Source: Epinephelus fuscoguttatus (Eukaryota > Chordata > Actinopteri > Perciformes > Serranidae). From it: DNA of 64,000 bases. Numbering within the stretch: the stretch's first letter is position 1; the number at the start of each line of letters is the position of its first letter. Below are positions 37,223 through 59,999 of this stretch, piece after piece. Position numbers and translations under genes: made by a program. The stretch is from NCBI RefSeq assembly GCF_011397635.1, contig NC_064755.1:34645559-34709558 (forward strand). Direction: 5' to 3'. The notes under the pieces are model-generated. The model was not told the origin of the DNA. It did no database searches and saw only the letters and a list, made by a program, of their open reading frames with translations.

Positions 37223-37255
37223 ATGGCAGCCAAAGGCCTGATGACGTGGCTCTAG
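37223..37255 (+). promoter_or_regulatory. Upstream ORF in the slc25a44 5'UTR
   Basis: ATG GCA ... CTC TAG encodes a 10-residue peptide (MAAKGLMTWL). It ends 27 nt before the main ATG and is in the same frame as it. The uORF start has G at -3 and G at +4. It begins five bases after the splice acceptor, so it is in any mRNA using this exon. Translation is inferred, not shown. Confidence 0.55.
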
Positions 37256-37282
37256 CGGTGCAGCGCTGCCCTAGCCGGCACC

Positions 37283-39830
37283 ATGCAGCAGAAAGGTGCA
37301 ATCCAAATTATAGAATGGGAGGACCTGGACAAGAGGAAGTTCTACTCCCTGGGTGTGTTCATGACCTTGACCACCAGGGCCACCGTCTACCCGGCCAGTC
37401 TCATCCGCACTCGGCTCCAGGTGCAAAAGGGAAAGGCGCTCTACTCCGGCACCTTTGACGCTTTCTGCAAGATCCTGCGTATGGAGGGGGTGCGGGGCCT
37501 CTACCGTGGCTTCATGGTCAACACATTCACTCTGGTCTCAGGACAGGCTTATATCACTACGTACGAACTGGTGCGTAAGTATGTGTCCCAGTACTCACCC
37601 AGTAACACGGTGAAGTCGGTGGTGGCTGGAGGATCCGCCTCCCTGGTGGCTCAGACCATCACTGTGCCCATAGACGTGGTGTCCCAGCACCTGATGATGC
37701 AAGGACAGGGGGAACACCTGACTCGCTTCAAGGCCAAACCCAAAATGATGCTGGCAACGACAAAGCGCAGACTGACTTTCGGGCAAACCCGTGACATTAC
37801 GGTGCAGATATTCGCAGCCGATGGTTTCAGGGGATTTTATAGGGGCTACGTGGCATCGCTACTCACGTACATCCCGAACAGCGCACTATGGTGGCCTTTT
37901 TATCACTTTTATGCAGGTAAGTCGACACCAGTTTACAGTAGCTGTTCCAAGCTGCTACCTGCATGACTGAAACCACAAATATATTGGCCTTACGCTGTTT
38001 TTAAATTGTGTTCCCAGAGCAGTTGTCGTTGATGGCACCAAGTACGTGCCCCCATCTGATTCTGCAGGCTCTGGCAGGACCAATGGCAGCAGCAACCGCC
38101 TCCACCATCACCAACCCCATGGATGTTGTTCGAGCAAGAGTACAGGTAAACACGGAAACACACCACCATAAAAGATTTAAGAGTGTGATTAGGAGTTTAT
38201 GAACATTTTAAAAAGCTAGTTAATGTCTGCGTTCACTTACCAGGAGCATTGTGGAAAAGATTTTTAGATCGCATTTAGACTTAGAAACTCCACAAGGCAG
38301 GATCTCTTCAGTTGCAGGGGGAAACTTCGGGATACAAAGACACATTTCACTGCATTTGCTGTACTTTGATCAAGTCTGTCAGATCTGCATTGGACAACAT
38401 GAGTTGACCTTACCCTGCATGTGATAAACAAGGACAATATTGACCCACTTTATTGGCCTAATTCCCATTACAGTGAAGTGATGACTGAGCAAGTGGAAGC
38501 TTTAATTAAGCTAACATAACATTAGGTTGTTCAGTGATAAAACCTGCTGCTGTGTGTTTAAATCAACAGTCTCTTTCCTCCGGCTGCATGAATGAGCAAA
38601 CAAAACTATCACAGATTTTTTTAAGGTACACCAAAGAAAATACAAGACTCACTCAAGGGCTGACCTGAATACTTAAAGGCTTTAAAGCTCCAATTGTTGC
38701 CATGACAATCTACGTCCACATCAGTACTTGAATGCTTCGTTTTTGTTTCATTTTTTCTTTGAACAGAAAATCCAACATCCTGCTCTTGCTCAGCTTCACA
38801 GTTTATTAGTAACACTAATGTTAAGTCCTCCTGGAACTTCGTCAAGAGTGTTTAACCACTTTTCTGTTCAAAGACACAGGTGCTATTTTCCAACGCACCT
38901 GCATTTGAGACAGTTGGATGTGCGAATACCTTTCTTCAAACTTGTTTCATTGTTTCACCACTAATTTGGTGGCGGAAACAAAAAAGAGGTGCAATTATTG
39001 ACCCTCGTGAGGAAAAGGAACAGGTGAGACGAATTGTGGACGGGTATCTGCAGCCGGCAGCTACAGTGAGGTGCTTGCTTTGCATTTAGTGATGCGGACT
39101 GTCCAGCAGCATTAAGAACTTAATGAAAGTGTTAAGTCCTACCAAAGTTGAGTTGCGTTGGGGTGGTTGATTAGTGTAAATGAATAAACTTAATCCAGGA
39201 TTTCAGTATTAAATTTGCACCACAGAAGCAGGCCCTCGGTGCAGGAATTCTCTCAGTTCCAAATACAGCTGAAGTCAGCTCTTTTTTTCTGTTGCTACAC
39301 TTCCTCTAGTTCCTAACATGACTCGATAGTTCCTCAACTTGCTCCTGATTTTGGTGCAGTATCGGGCTGATTTTGGAGCTGATGTTTTTATAAAATTTAC
39401 TGGCTTTTCAGGCAAATCAGATTTGTTTTTCAGTCAGATCTTTGATTGGGTGATATCAGACTTATTAGAATTGTCAACTCGTCGCACTTTGTTTTCATCT
39501 GCAGTCGTCACAAAAGTTGAGATGAGAAAGTTCATTCTTGACCTTTAAAACAGCAACTAATAAAAGAATGAACATTTAATGTAACCATAAATGTATTAGT
39601 AAATAACAGATGATTTACCAGTCTCCTGTGTGTTAAAGGTGGAGGGACGATCGTCTGTCATTGAAACGTTCAAGCAGCTGCTGGCAGAGGAGGGCGTCTG
39701 GGCGATGACCAAGGGGCTGTCAGCCCGCATCATTTCCTCCACACCCACGTCAGTGCTCATCGTGGTGGGATACGAGACACTGAAGAGACTGAGCCTGCGA
39801 GCTGAGCTTGTAGAGACCAGACACTGGTAA
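37283..39830 (+). CDS. slc25a44: SLC25A44 mitochondrial branched-chain amino acid carrier
   Basis: Three coding exons, 37283-37916, 38018-38145 and 39639-39830 (stop TAA), join in phase to 954 nt, 317 aa; human SLC25A44 has 314. It is an inner-membrane member of the SLC25 family reported to import branched-chain amino acids into mitochondria. Three Solcar repeats are visible with their signature prolines: PASLIRTRLQ (37-), PIDVVSQHLM (129-) and NPMDVVRARV (244-); the first repeat lacks the usual acidic residue after proline, as in the human protein. Other strong matches to the family are GTFDAF, GLYRGF, TTYELVRK, GGSASLVAQ, GFYRGYVASLLTYIPNSA, and the C-terminus ending ETRHW. The start ATG has A at -3 and matches family length. 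It is tail-to-tail with wdr61. Confidence 0.96.
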
Positions 39831-42500
39831 AACGCCAGAGAGAACCAGGACAACCTCGTACTGTGCGTCACCTCCGCACAGCCCGGCAGGAACTTTTCAC
39901 ACAGGAGACATCGACCCAGATCCATGACCAGATCAGCCTTGGGGTAACTGCTCACCTGTTTAAGCTGTGTCCACACGCCTTGTTAGTTACAAGTGTTATA
40001 ATCTTGCCATTTTCTATTTGTCAGACCCATTTCCACTGGCCCCTTTTCTTCTTGTTCTGCTAAACTGTTACTGTGAAATATGACGATATGAGTGAAAACA
40101 ATGTGCTGCATTTAGCCAAAAATCTCCATCTTAAGCAAAAACATGACAAATCTTAAAATTTGACAGATGACTGAAGAACATAGCCTCGTAAAGGACAGAT
40201 TTTTTTGATTAACGCCTCCTGTATTGTATATTTTAACAATATGAAATCACTGCCCCAGTGTACTTTCACCTGGATATGTGGCAGGTCACTGTTTGTTTTT
40301 TTACTGTGTCATACTTTAACTGCACCGAGGCAGCTTCAGCTCGTGAACACTCAACGCACGTTTTGATTTCACGATCCAGCCGGGTTCAGTTTTTTTTAAA
40401 TAGAGCGACTCTGCCTGTATGTATTTTAATAGTTTTCAATGTGCCATAATCTTCAGACACGAATGCCTTCTTTGTCTAATTGAACACTTGAGGAGCAGGA
40501 AAGCTTGATGTCTGTGTGCATTCCAGTGAAAAGAAAATTTAGCACAAGTTGTGAAACATCTGCAAAGAATCTCACGTTCGCTTCGGCCTAATTGAAGAGA
40601 GAATAAAATGTATTATCTAAGTATAGCAATGCTGTTGAATTGTACACAAGAAATTAGCAAATCTTCAAAGAGTGAAAATTAAACTAGACTTCTGAAAGAA
40701 TATTTAACAACTTGTTTGATGTTCTGCTTACTCACAGGACAACAAACATTACATTTAGTCTTTGTGAAAACAGGCCTGAGTTTGTGCACTTAAAGGCTTT
40801 CTGTAATGAGTGTGTAGCTGTGTCACATGATTTATTCACCATCAGTCGTGGAGTCAGTGGTGCAGGTTTAATGATGAACTCTTATTATGGTGTGTTGATC
40901 AGGTGGGTGTTTCTGCTTCTTTTTGTTCCCGTTTGTGTAAATGGACTGTACAAAACAAAGTGGAGCTTGAAGCAGAAGGTGTAAATTTAACGTTACAGGC
41001 CTTAGACCACATTAAAGAGGTGGGAATTTTCCCCATGGGGCACTTCTACTGTTGATAATCTTGTACATTATTTATACTATTCAGATGACAGAGGATCTAA
41101 TCTGCAACTGAAACTTCAACCACTGGGCGGTTGGGTTTGGTTACAGCTACCACAGAAAGAGTAAAGGCAGCAGCACCACACCCGTAGACAAAACTAAACT
41201 CCAAAGTTGCCTTCAGATTTCACCAGCCACCTAATGGGATAGTTAAATTTTTTTGTAGTGGGGCCCTTAATCATAGTTGATGTATCACCTACAGTAGATG
41301 ACGGTGGTCACGCCCCCAGTTGGGAGAAGCAGGCAGGAGTACAGACACGGAAAATAAGCAATGCTCTGCTGTGGACAGGGCAGCAACAAAACGCATTTTA
41401 AGGCTCGGATGCACCAAACCAACTTCAGAGAACCAGCAGTGACGAAGGCCCCCTGCTTTGTCACCTGATGTTGCCATGTCTCAGCACATGAACACACTGC
41501 TAGTTAGCCAGTCAGCACATTAACAACACTTCCGGTGTGGAAAGAACAAAGCATATTTACAGTGCACCAGGGAACAATAACACGAACCATCATGAAACTT
41601 TCTGCTAAAGAACTTGGGCTCAAGAAAAATAATCATGCCTAAAATAAGTTTGTTTCAGTCACACTCCCTCTTGACTTTAGCCCATTGTTTACTTTCCTCA
41701 CTTCTGTTTCTCTTCTTGTGCACTGTGCTAAACTGCCAATCAGAATACTCCTTTTGCAGACAGACTCCACTGCCGACATGCTAAATCAGCCAAGAAAAAA
41801 AGCTGACTTGGGGCCAATGAGAGGCAACGATGCAGGACACACCGCATCAACGAGGGCAGCAGACACTCGCTTGGTGTGTCAGAGCCGTCATCACTGTTTT
41901 TGTCAATGGAGTCTGGCTTTGAAGAGGGCAAAATAACGGCTTCAGTTCCCTGTTGGAGAGGGCCGCCTGTCAGTGGGTAAAGCAGTGAAAATATTCAAAA
42001 TATAGTGCACACATTTCGCTGCTGCCCCTCTACAGCAGTACATTGCTTAGCTTCTGTATCAGTACTCCTGCCTGCTTCTCCAAACTGGGGCCATGCTGAC
42101 TGCCATCTAATGTATGTAACACACCAATTATGGATAAGTACCTCATACAGCCCCACTTCAAAAACTTCAAACTATTCTTTTAATGAGTGTGAGGTACAGC
42201 AACAAGGCCGTGTTTAGAGATGATTATCACTGCCAGAACACACACCTCAGTGAGGTTTGATTCGCTTCTCTTTCTTATCTAAATGCAAACCACAGTCTTC
42301 AGTCTACAACACAATGTATGATGATATGAATGATCGACCCCAGTATCTGAAGTGATGTAATTGATTTCTGAAAAGCAAATTTAATGGACTTTTGCCTGTA
42401 AGGAGGAAGTGCTACATGTATATTATCAGAGACTTGTTAAGAGTAGTTTGATGTGTTGGGAGACTTTGTGGACCTTTGATGAAAAGTAATAAAGAATTCT
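39831..42500 (+). other. slc25a44 3'UTR candidates and intergenic DNA
   Basis: Two polyadenylation motifs are seen on the + strand: AATAAA at 40612-40617 and 42488-42493. The first gives a 3'UTR of about 0.8 kb; the second would include the fold-back element 41247-42176. No other gene is recognised. Confidence 0.5.
41247..42176. mobile_element. Fold-back MITE between slc25a44 and wdr61
   Basis: The left arm 41247 to about 41470 pairs with about 41980-42176 inverted. TTTTTGTAGTGGGGC at the left end pairs with GCCCCACTTCAAAAA at the right; GAGAAGCAGGCAGGAGTAC pairs with GTACTCCTGCCTGCTTCTC. The GACACACCAAGCGAG region inside recalls PIF/Harbinger-like elements. No transposase was seen. Confidence 0.8.
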
Positions 42501-43228
42501 GAATCACTGCAGAGGTTGGTTACTATTTTATGGTCTATGCATTATAAAGATATGTTAAAAAAATAAATAAAAGGTCATAATGTTGCTGTAAAAAAAAAAA
42601 AAAAAACCTGCCATGTGTCAGTATATTATGAGGTGGTATTTCACCTGCGGGCCACTGGAGGGAGCACTGCATCACACTTCATCTCACACTGCTGTTGAAA
42701 CCAAGTTGAACTTGACTGCCTTCACCACAATGTTCTTAATATACCAGATCCCAAAGTAATATCTCCAAATATATGGAGCCATAACACTGACAAAAAGCGA
42801 GTAGTTAAGTCATTGGTTATCAGACAAGTCAATAATTGAGCTAACTGGATAACAAACATGATTAAATGTGCATTAAGACCAAAATAAAAGGAAACTAAAG
42901 AGTAAAATAAGTTGTTTTTGTTACAAAATCAAGTGTTTTTCTTCCCTTTTAACTAACTGGAAGTTAAAGGAGAAGTACAAAGTTTTATATTTCTTTCTTC
43001 ACTGTCATTTGACTCATCTGATAAACCTTTACTGCCTTCGGTCTGTTTCAGGGCTCCACACCACACTGCTTTTTAAAAAATAAATAAATAAACTTCAAGA
43101 TACTTAATTTACAATTGTATGCTTTGCTTTTCGAATCAAAGCACTCCGTGATAAACAGCTGCTCGTCAAGGGCTCAGCCCGTAAATGCAAAAAATACAAG
43201 AGAGGCAGAAGTTTAAAAAAGCAACCCT

Positions 43229-43234
43229 TTTATT
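43229..43234 (-). terminator. wdr61: wdr61 polyadenylation signal
   Basis: TTTATT on the + strand reads AATAAA on the - strand, about 140 nt beyond the wdr61 stop. It implies a very short 3'UTR. Confidence 0.65.
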
Positions 43235-43281
43235 TGACCGTCATGGGCCAGTGCAAAAAACCCATCTCATTTACAGCTTGT

Positions 43282-43312
43282 CCCTCCCGTCCCTCCCGTC
43301 CCTCCCTCCCCC
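43282..43312 (-). promoter_or_regulatory. G-quadruplex-forming tract in the wdr61 3'UTR
   Basis: The transcript strand carries seven consecutive runs of three or more G (complement of C runs at 43282-84, 86-88, 91-93, 95-97, 43300-302, 304-306, 308-312) with loops of one or two bases. That is well beyond the minimal G3 quadruplex pattern. It lies between the stop (43373) and the polyadenylation signal (43229). Confidence 0.7.
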
Positions 43313-43372
43313 AATTACCAACTTCATCTCCATGATCTGAGTAAACAGCAGCTCTGTGGAACCTCTGCTCCA

Positions 43373-53591
<10,219 letters not shown>

Positions 53592-53635
53592 TGTTTTGGT
53601 CCTGGGAGTCTGAGAGCCAGTTAGATTCCTTCAAT
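53592..53635 (-). other. wdr61: wdr61 5'UTR part of the ATG exon
   Basis: On the - strand, TTTTCAG precedes ATTGAAGG at 53635, a good acceptor, so the ATG exon carries 44 nt of 5'UTR and only 12 coding bases. It joins the upstream non-coding exon at 54007. Confidence 0.65.
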
Positions 53636-54006
53636 CTGAAAATGAAAGTCTGTTAGGTCTGACATAGCAGGGCATATTCATTTTAAAAACCTATCTGCGA
53701 TTAGCTAGTTTGTCTGCGATGAAAAACAACATTGAGAAGATGTTAACTGTGTAACGCTGCTGCAGTCAAAGGCAGAACAGACAGTGATATTTAAGATTAA
53801 CAGGCAAATATTTAAGCAGATGAATGAAATGGAAAAACTGCTGAAATAGCATAGCTAACGGGAGCTAGCCGCGGTTACACAGCAGGTTAGCGCTGCAACA
53901 AAGTGCAGTTAGCTGTTTTAACACTTACCGGATTATCGCACAGTTCACTAGACCATCTGTAGTGACGGTAAACTATTTAACTATGATAGAATATGAGCCC
54001 ACCTAC

Positions 54007-54094
54007 CTTCAAATCTCTCAATAGGATGTTTTTATTTTCTGAAGCCCGTCGATTTACATGTGAGACGCCATGTCAACATTTAACGTAACTTCCG
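54007..54094 (-). promoter_or_regulatory. wdr61: wdr61 first non-coding exon, tiny uORF and ETS site
   Basis: A donor (GAAG then GTAGGTGG) lies at 54006/54007. Within the exon, ATG GCG TCT CAC ATG TAA (54071-54054) is a five-residue uORF. Just upstream, ACTTCCG at 54088-54094 is an ETS/GABP-type site on the - strand, common in housekeeping promoters. The start of transcription is not known, so whether the uORF is transcribed is inferred. Confidence 0.5.
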
Positions 54095-55920
54095 CTCTTT
54101 TTCTTCTTCGTGTATTAGATAACAATTGGCTAATGACGTATGTAGCTCACTATCGCCACCAGCGTGGAGGAAAAGAGCAATTACTAGAGTTGAAAAATAT
54201 TTTTGTAACAGTTGATTTCATTAGAAAATTTAATTTAATTCTATTAAATAAATGCAATAAATGGTGGATTTAATTTGGAAAATAAATAAATCAATTCAAT
54301 AGACATTTGGATTAATAAAATTGGACTCTAATTTGCAAAGACTCAACACATCATTGATTAATTTGTCATGCATTTCAGCTTGTAGATACATTTCTTTTTT
54401 GTGAATTGTACATTTTTAACAATGTAGTATTACTGCTTAATCTGAAACTTTTGTTCAATGTAATCTTGATGTATGATTATTCATATTTAATTAATTTAAC
54501 AGTTTTATCCACAAGTATTTCTATATAAATAAAATAATTCAAGTAAATATATAAAATAAGTCAGACAGATGTGAGGGAGAAACAGCATGGGCAAAAGTTC
54601 AGATAAAAAACTATCAAATGCAAGAAACATAAATTTGAAAATGGATGAAAAAAAGTAGATACAATTGCTCAATAATTTTTATCAATTTATTCACTGACTA
54701 CAATTAGACAGAAAACTGAATTTATTACTGTGTAGACTGGGTTACAGCATTTCTAATAGTTTTATTTATTATTTCACTGATAGCCCAGTTTAAACTAAGT
54801 TATATTATATAAATCCCATTACACATATTCCTACCCACACTTAAAGTTTGTGCATAAAAAAAGAGAATTTATAAATACTTATTTTGGGAGTGACTCGTGA
54901 TTATTTATTTGACTGTCTCAGCCTAAAGTAAAACCTCTGTGCTGCAGAGAGAGAGGCAAACATGAGCCTGAAGAGCAGGCAGAAAAATATGCCAGCATTT
55001 TGACAGTTGCTGCAGCAGCAGCAGTCTGAGCTCCACACATTCAAAAAAGGTTGTCAAGATAAAGTTTCAAGAGGAAAGCAAATACAGTCGGTGTGTTTTA
55101 AATAACTCCTGAAGTGAAGCTGAAATGGGCAGTTGTGTTATAAAGAAGGGACATCAGTGAGTGAAGAAGATGAGAGATGTCCTATTTAGAGCAGTGAGTG
55201 TGTGTGTGAGTTACAGTCTCTTTGAATGTGATGTTTCTAATCCAAAAACTCAGCATATTACTCAGAAATGTTGTCATGTTGGGATGCAGTCTTTAAAATA
55301 GCAGTAAAACCATCACAAAACACTAAAACCCTTCATTAAACCCCCCCAAAATACCGTAATTAACTGTTTGTTTACTGATTATAAATGCTAAATAGGGAAA
55401 GTGTTAACTCTTCCAGGTGACTCTTTCAAAGAGTAAACACATAAAACCACCTGTAGACCTGCAGACATGCATGATTACAACCTATAATGGACTGACGTTT
55501 AAATGCTTGCATGTTTTTATACTTTATCATACATGTTGGGAGGGATAATAAATCTCCAAATGCAACTATATGGGCGCCTGTCCTTCAGAAGTGTGCATGT
55601 AGTATATCTGGACCTGATCTGTTTCCACAGCCTCAATTGGAGTCTATAATGTCCTCTTCAGGCACTTGTATTTTTCCTTGTTGTCGGTCCTGCAGACAGT
55701 AATGATCACAGCGGTGCTATTTTCAGCCGAGTCATTCATTTGTATTTTCAGGGAAATAATAATGGTGGGTAATGAACCTGATGTAATGGCATTAGCTGCA
55801 GCGTGTTGAAGGGAGAGATGGCTTCTGTTGTCATTATCTTTGATATGACAAAATGAAGTGTTTTGAACAACAAAACACGCACGCATTTATCTCATTTATA
55901 ATGACTGGAGAGAGCATTTT
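54095..55920. other. Intergenic DNA upstream of wdr61
   Basis: AT-rich; no gene, RNA or clear repeat structure is recognised apart from short poly-A and a short GT run near 55197-55208. Small ORFs here have no supporting features. Confidence 0.5.
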
Positions 55921-55929
55921 TCTATTTTT

Positions 55930-57050
55930 GCCTCCAGACATGCACAAATAATGTGGATTCTGTCCTGGCTGTGGAGCAGTGGACCAGCTCTTTACCCTTG
56001 CAAGGCTGCTGGAGGGGTTGTGGGAGTTTGCCCATCCAGTCTACAAGTGTTTTGTGGACTTGGAGAAAGCTTACGACTGCGTCTGACTGGGAGTCTTGTG
56101 GGTGGTACTGCAGCAATTACAGGGTACTAGGGGTCGTTGCTTTGAGCTATCCGGTCTTAACCAAAGTGTGAGCTGTATCCGCATACTTGGCGCAAAGTCA
56201 AACATGTTTTAGGTGGGTGTTGGCGTTGGGTGTATTCATGGACAGGGTCCTAAGGCGCAGCAGGGGGCTGGAAGGAGTCCGCTTTGGGGACCTTAGAATT
56301 GCATCTCTGCTCTTTGCAGATGATGTGGTCATGTTGGCGTCATCACAGTGTGACCTCCAGCATGCACTGGGGCGTGTTGAAGTCGAGCCTGAAGCGGTCA
56401 GGTTGAGAGTCAGGATTTCCAAGTCTGAGGTCATGGTTCTCTGCCGGAAACAGGTGGATTGCCCTCTCCAGGTTGGGAGTGAGTTACTGCCTCAAGCAAA
56501 GGAGTTCAAGTATCTCCAGGGCTTGTTCACGAGTGAGGGTAGAATGGAGCTTGAGATCAACAGGTGGTTTGAAGCGGTGTCAGCAGTGATGAAGGTGCTG
56601 GCTGCAGAGCCAGTAGGCAAAGCTCTTGATTTACTGCTCTAACTACGTCCCAACCCTCACCTATGGTCATGAGCTCTGTGTAGTGACAGAAAGAATGAGA
56701 TCGTGATTAAAGGGCCGAAATGAGTTTCCTCCATGGGATGGCTGGGCTCAGCCTTAGAGACAGGGTGAGGAGCTCGGACATCCGGGGGGAGTTCAGAGTA
56801 GAGCCATTACTCCTTTGCGTCGAAAGGGGTTAGTTGAGAAGGTAAGGGCGTCTGATCAAGATGACACCTGGGCGCCTCCCGTGAGAGGTTTTGTCGGCAT
56901 GTCCAACTGCACTCTTCTGACCTGGGAATGCCTCAGGATCCACCAGGTAGAGCAGGAAAGCATCCCTGTGGAGAGGGACGTCTGGAGCACTTTGCTCAGC
57001 CTGCTGCCCCTGAGACCCGGCCCTGGATAAGCAGATAAAAGTAGATGGAT
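55930..57050 (+). pseudogene. Rex1/L2-type LINE fragment with reverse transcriptase core
   Basis: Broken + strand frames read DQLFTLARLLEGLWEFAHP and CFVDLEKAYDCV (a canonical early RT motif), then in 56187-56642 LRIASLLFADDVVMLASSQ (FADD active-site motif), KSEVMVLCRKQ and EFKYLQGLFTSEGRMELEIN. After further shifts, GLSLRDRVRSSDI and PRPGPG-like ends follow, with a short GATGGATGAAGG tail near 57036-57047. It is the same family as 46689-47306 but longer. Several stops and frameshifts make it inactive. Confidence 0.85.
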
Positions 57051-58655
57051 GAAGGGAGCTTTTTTTCAATTTTTGCCTCAAGACAAAAAACAAAAAATCT
57101 GATGCTTCTTTTTCACAGAATATGATGGGATATACTTATGCTTATAAAGACATAAAGTTTAGACAGAAAACTTAACTCAGAATCAAAACTTTGTCCTGCA
57201 CAGACGAACCTCTGGACACGTTTCATGTTTCTAGTATTCTTCAGATGGAGCGCCTTCGTGACTCTGCTCCGTCACTTAAGCACCACATGTGGAACATAAC
57301 TGCAAGACGTCTTTCAAAGTGGCAGCTCCTTATGTAACCATCATTTTTCCTTCTTTTGGTTTTTAAATTGTCAGTCTAGCCTGATTATGGGATTTGGTCT
57401 TTGCGCTCTGTGTCGATGGAAATCAAAAGAACTAATCCAAAAAAAGGCGAAACTTTAAAGCTGAGGTGTCTGTTTCTAAGAGGTTTTCAGTCCCTTAAAT
57501 CCGTCCTGTGGAAACTATTTTTGATCCAACAACCACACTTATATATTAAGTTGTAAAATGTTGAATGAATTATGAAATGTCTGCATACATGCGTACTGTA
57601 CATACTCTGTTCATCTGAGCAAAGGTGTGTGATGATTGTCAACTTCCTCTTAAAATCAGAAAGAACTAGTGTATTGTTTAAAATTTATTTAAAGTTTGCG
57701 GAGATAAACAAACACATTTACAGAATCTGTGAAAATATGTATATTTTCTATTCATTTATCAATTTAATTTTAATTTAATTTGATTTAATTTAATATTTTT
57801 CTCTCGTTTTTTTCTCATTTTTAATGCTGATTATTCATCATTTTCTTTTTTCCCACTTTATTGCATTTAGAAGTGGAGCTCGTTGTATGCAGGTGTTGAT
57901 TACATACAACACAACCAATACACAAACAAACAGCATCACTCCATCATCACAAAAACAGAAACAAACAAAAAACAGCAGAAAACTAAACAATCTACCTCCC
58001 ACAACAAAATATGTATATATGTAAACTATGAATATTCTTGGTTTGCGATGATAAAGATCTCTAATTTGGGATCTTGTAGCCACATATAATGCACCAACTT
58101 CTGGATAATGTACTACTGTCTTGGCAAAATATAATACATTAAAATGGCCATTTGCGTTAGTAATATTTCACTTAATTAGTCTGAAAGGTACAGTTCTCAT
58201 TGATCAACAAAAAACTTAAAAATGAGTCAGCTAGTAAAAAAAAGAAAGCAAATTTCATCTTTGGCCAGATGTTGAAAAGGCAGCCTAATTCTTATTACAG
58301 TAATGTACATGCTGTAGTGGTAGGAAGCGCACTTTAATAAAACTTAATATAAGTTAATACAAGCTAAATCACTTTTAGTAACCTGTGTATATTACAACGT
58401 ACAGGTTGTAACAATGAAACATGATAAAAATTGACCAAAGATATTACAACACCAACTGTTATCATTAGTCAGTAATACAAGATAATATGTGAAGATGAAG
58501 AAAATAATTACTTTACTAATGTATTATTAGTTTATTAGTAATGCTATGATGTCATCTATAACGTTAACAGGTTTAATAACATTTTGAAACCATTTTGAGA
58601 GAGACACTTTATTAGCCTAGAGCAAAGCTGAGCTTCACTTTCTCACAGTTTACAG

Positions 58656-59222
58656 CAGGGGTGTAAAACTCACTGTAGTTCATGGGCCACATGCAGCCCA
58701 GTTTGATCTCAGATGGGCCGGACCAATAAAACAATCGCACAATAACCTATAAGTAGCATTAGCGCCAATATTTTCCCTTTTTTTGTGGAAAGAATTACTA
58801 ATATATTCTGTAGACATTCATCCTTTTACAAATGAGATGAACAGCCTGAGATGTCTTAAGAAAAATAAGTGCAGTTTCAACAGTATGTCTCAGTTTTTCC
58901 ACATTCAGTCAGTCGACTTCTCACTGTCAGTACATGTGCATTTATCCACACATCTCCTGATATAGATTCTTTTGAACTGAAGCTGCTGATTGAGAATATT
59001 TTGCACAATGTTCAGTATCCTTAAACAGCAAGTATTCATTGTTATATCAGAGAACTGTATTCTGCTCAGGGTGGAAAAGCCTCTGCAGCAGAAATTTAAA
59101 TGAAGTAGGCACTGCATTCTTTAACATGCTCCTGAAACCTGGCACCTCTTAGTCCAGTCATCTATTGGGCCGGATTGGACCCTTTGGCAGGCCGGTTCTG
59201 GCCCACGGGCCGTCCCCTTCCT
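58656..59222. mobile_element. hAT-like MITE (CAGGGGTGTAAAACTC terminus)
   Basis: It opens with CAGGGGTGTAAAACTCAC, the familiar vertebrate hAT/Charlie-type terminus, followed by GGGCCACATGCAGCCC and GGGCCGGACCAATAAAA. It closes with GGCAGGCCGGTTCTGGCCC and CGGGCCGTCCCC, the decayed right end. It is non-autonomous. Confidence 0.8.
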
Positions 59223-59459
59223 GGTTGGTACACGTTAATTTGACTGACACTTTGCAGGTGAAGACCAGTGGGACCCCTGACACTTTGGGCCCCAGGGCCT
59301 GTACCTGATCGGCCCTTCCAATATTACATCCACACACCTCAGCTGTACTTTTCCTACAGCACTACATTTCTAACTAACAATGCAAAAGCAATTCCAAATC
59401 TCAGCAGAGCGAAAAACATCTAAATGATCCCTGATTCCACTTTGCATAACAACACAGAC

Positions 59460-59960
59460 TTATACATAATTAATACAAAACAACACATACATAATAAATA
59501 CATAAACTCTTGTTAGAGCCTGAGGGCGGAATCAACAACAAACATCCAGATGATTCATCATCGCTTCAACATACCATCTCTTTGATCCGTGTTTGTTGGT
59601 TTGAGGCTAATTTAATGAAAATACTTTACTGTAATACGTCACACTTATTTAGTCAACAATGCAGAATAAAGAGTAAAGGCAGAAAACCTACAACCTCAGT
59701 CCTTTGAAGGCAGCTGGACATTCACTGCAAACTCAAAGGATCACACTACACAATAATACATAATTAATACAATATAATGCAATGTGAATGTAATAAATAC
59801 ACACTTCCCTGTTAAAGGAAACATCTGAATGACTCATTATTTGTCTATAAAGATACTCATTGATCTGTGTTTGTGGTTCAGGGTCAGTTTTGGGCCGAAT
59901 TACTGAAAGCTTTAATATCTCACAGTTATTTAGTCAACAGTGCAGAAGGAAACAGAGTCG
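59460..59960. repeat. Diverged tandem duplication, period about 293 bp
   Basis: ACATAATTAATACAA at 59464 and 59759, TTGATCCGTGTTTG/TTGATCTGTGTTTG, and TTATTTAGTCAACAATGCAG at 59646 against 59936 occur in the same order in both units. No coding potential is seen. Confidence 0.65.
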
Positions 59961-59999
59961 GTATAACGGGGTTGATTATACAGCAGTGATATGTGTTTC

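Noticed and set aside
30845-37283. ireb2 and slc25a44 as a bidirectional promoter pair
   Set aside because: They are divergent, but their first exons are about 5 kb apart with repeats between, too far for a shared core promoter.
37012-37301. - strand ORFs upstream of slc25a44
   Set aside because: They lie antisense to the intron 1 end and exon 2 start and have no family features.
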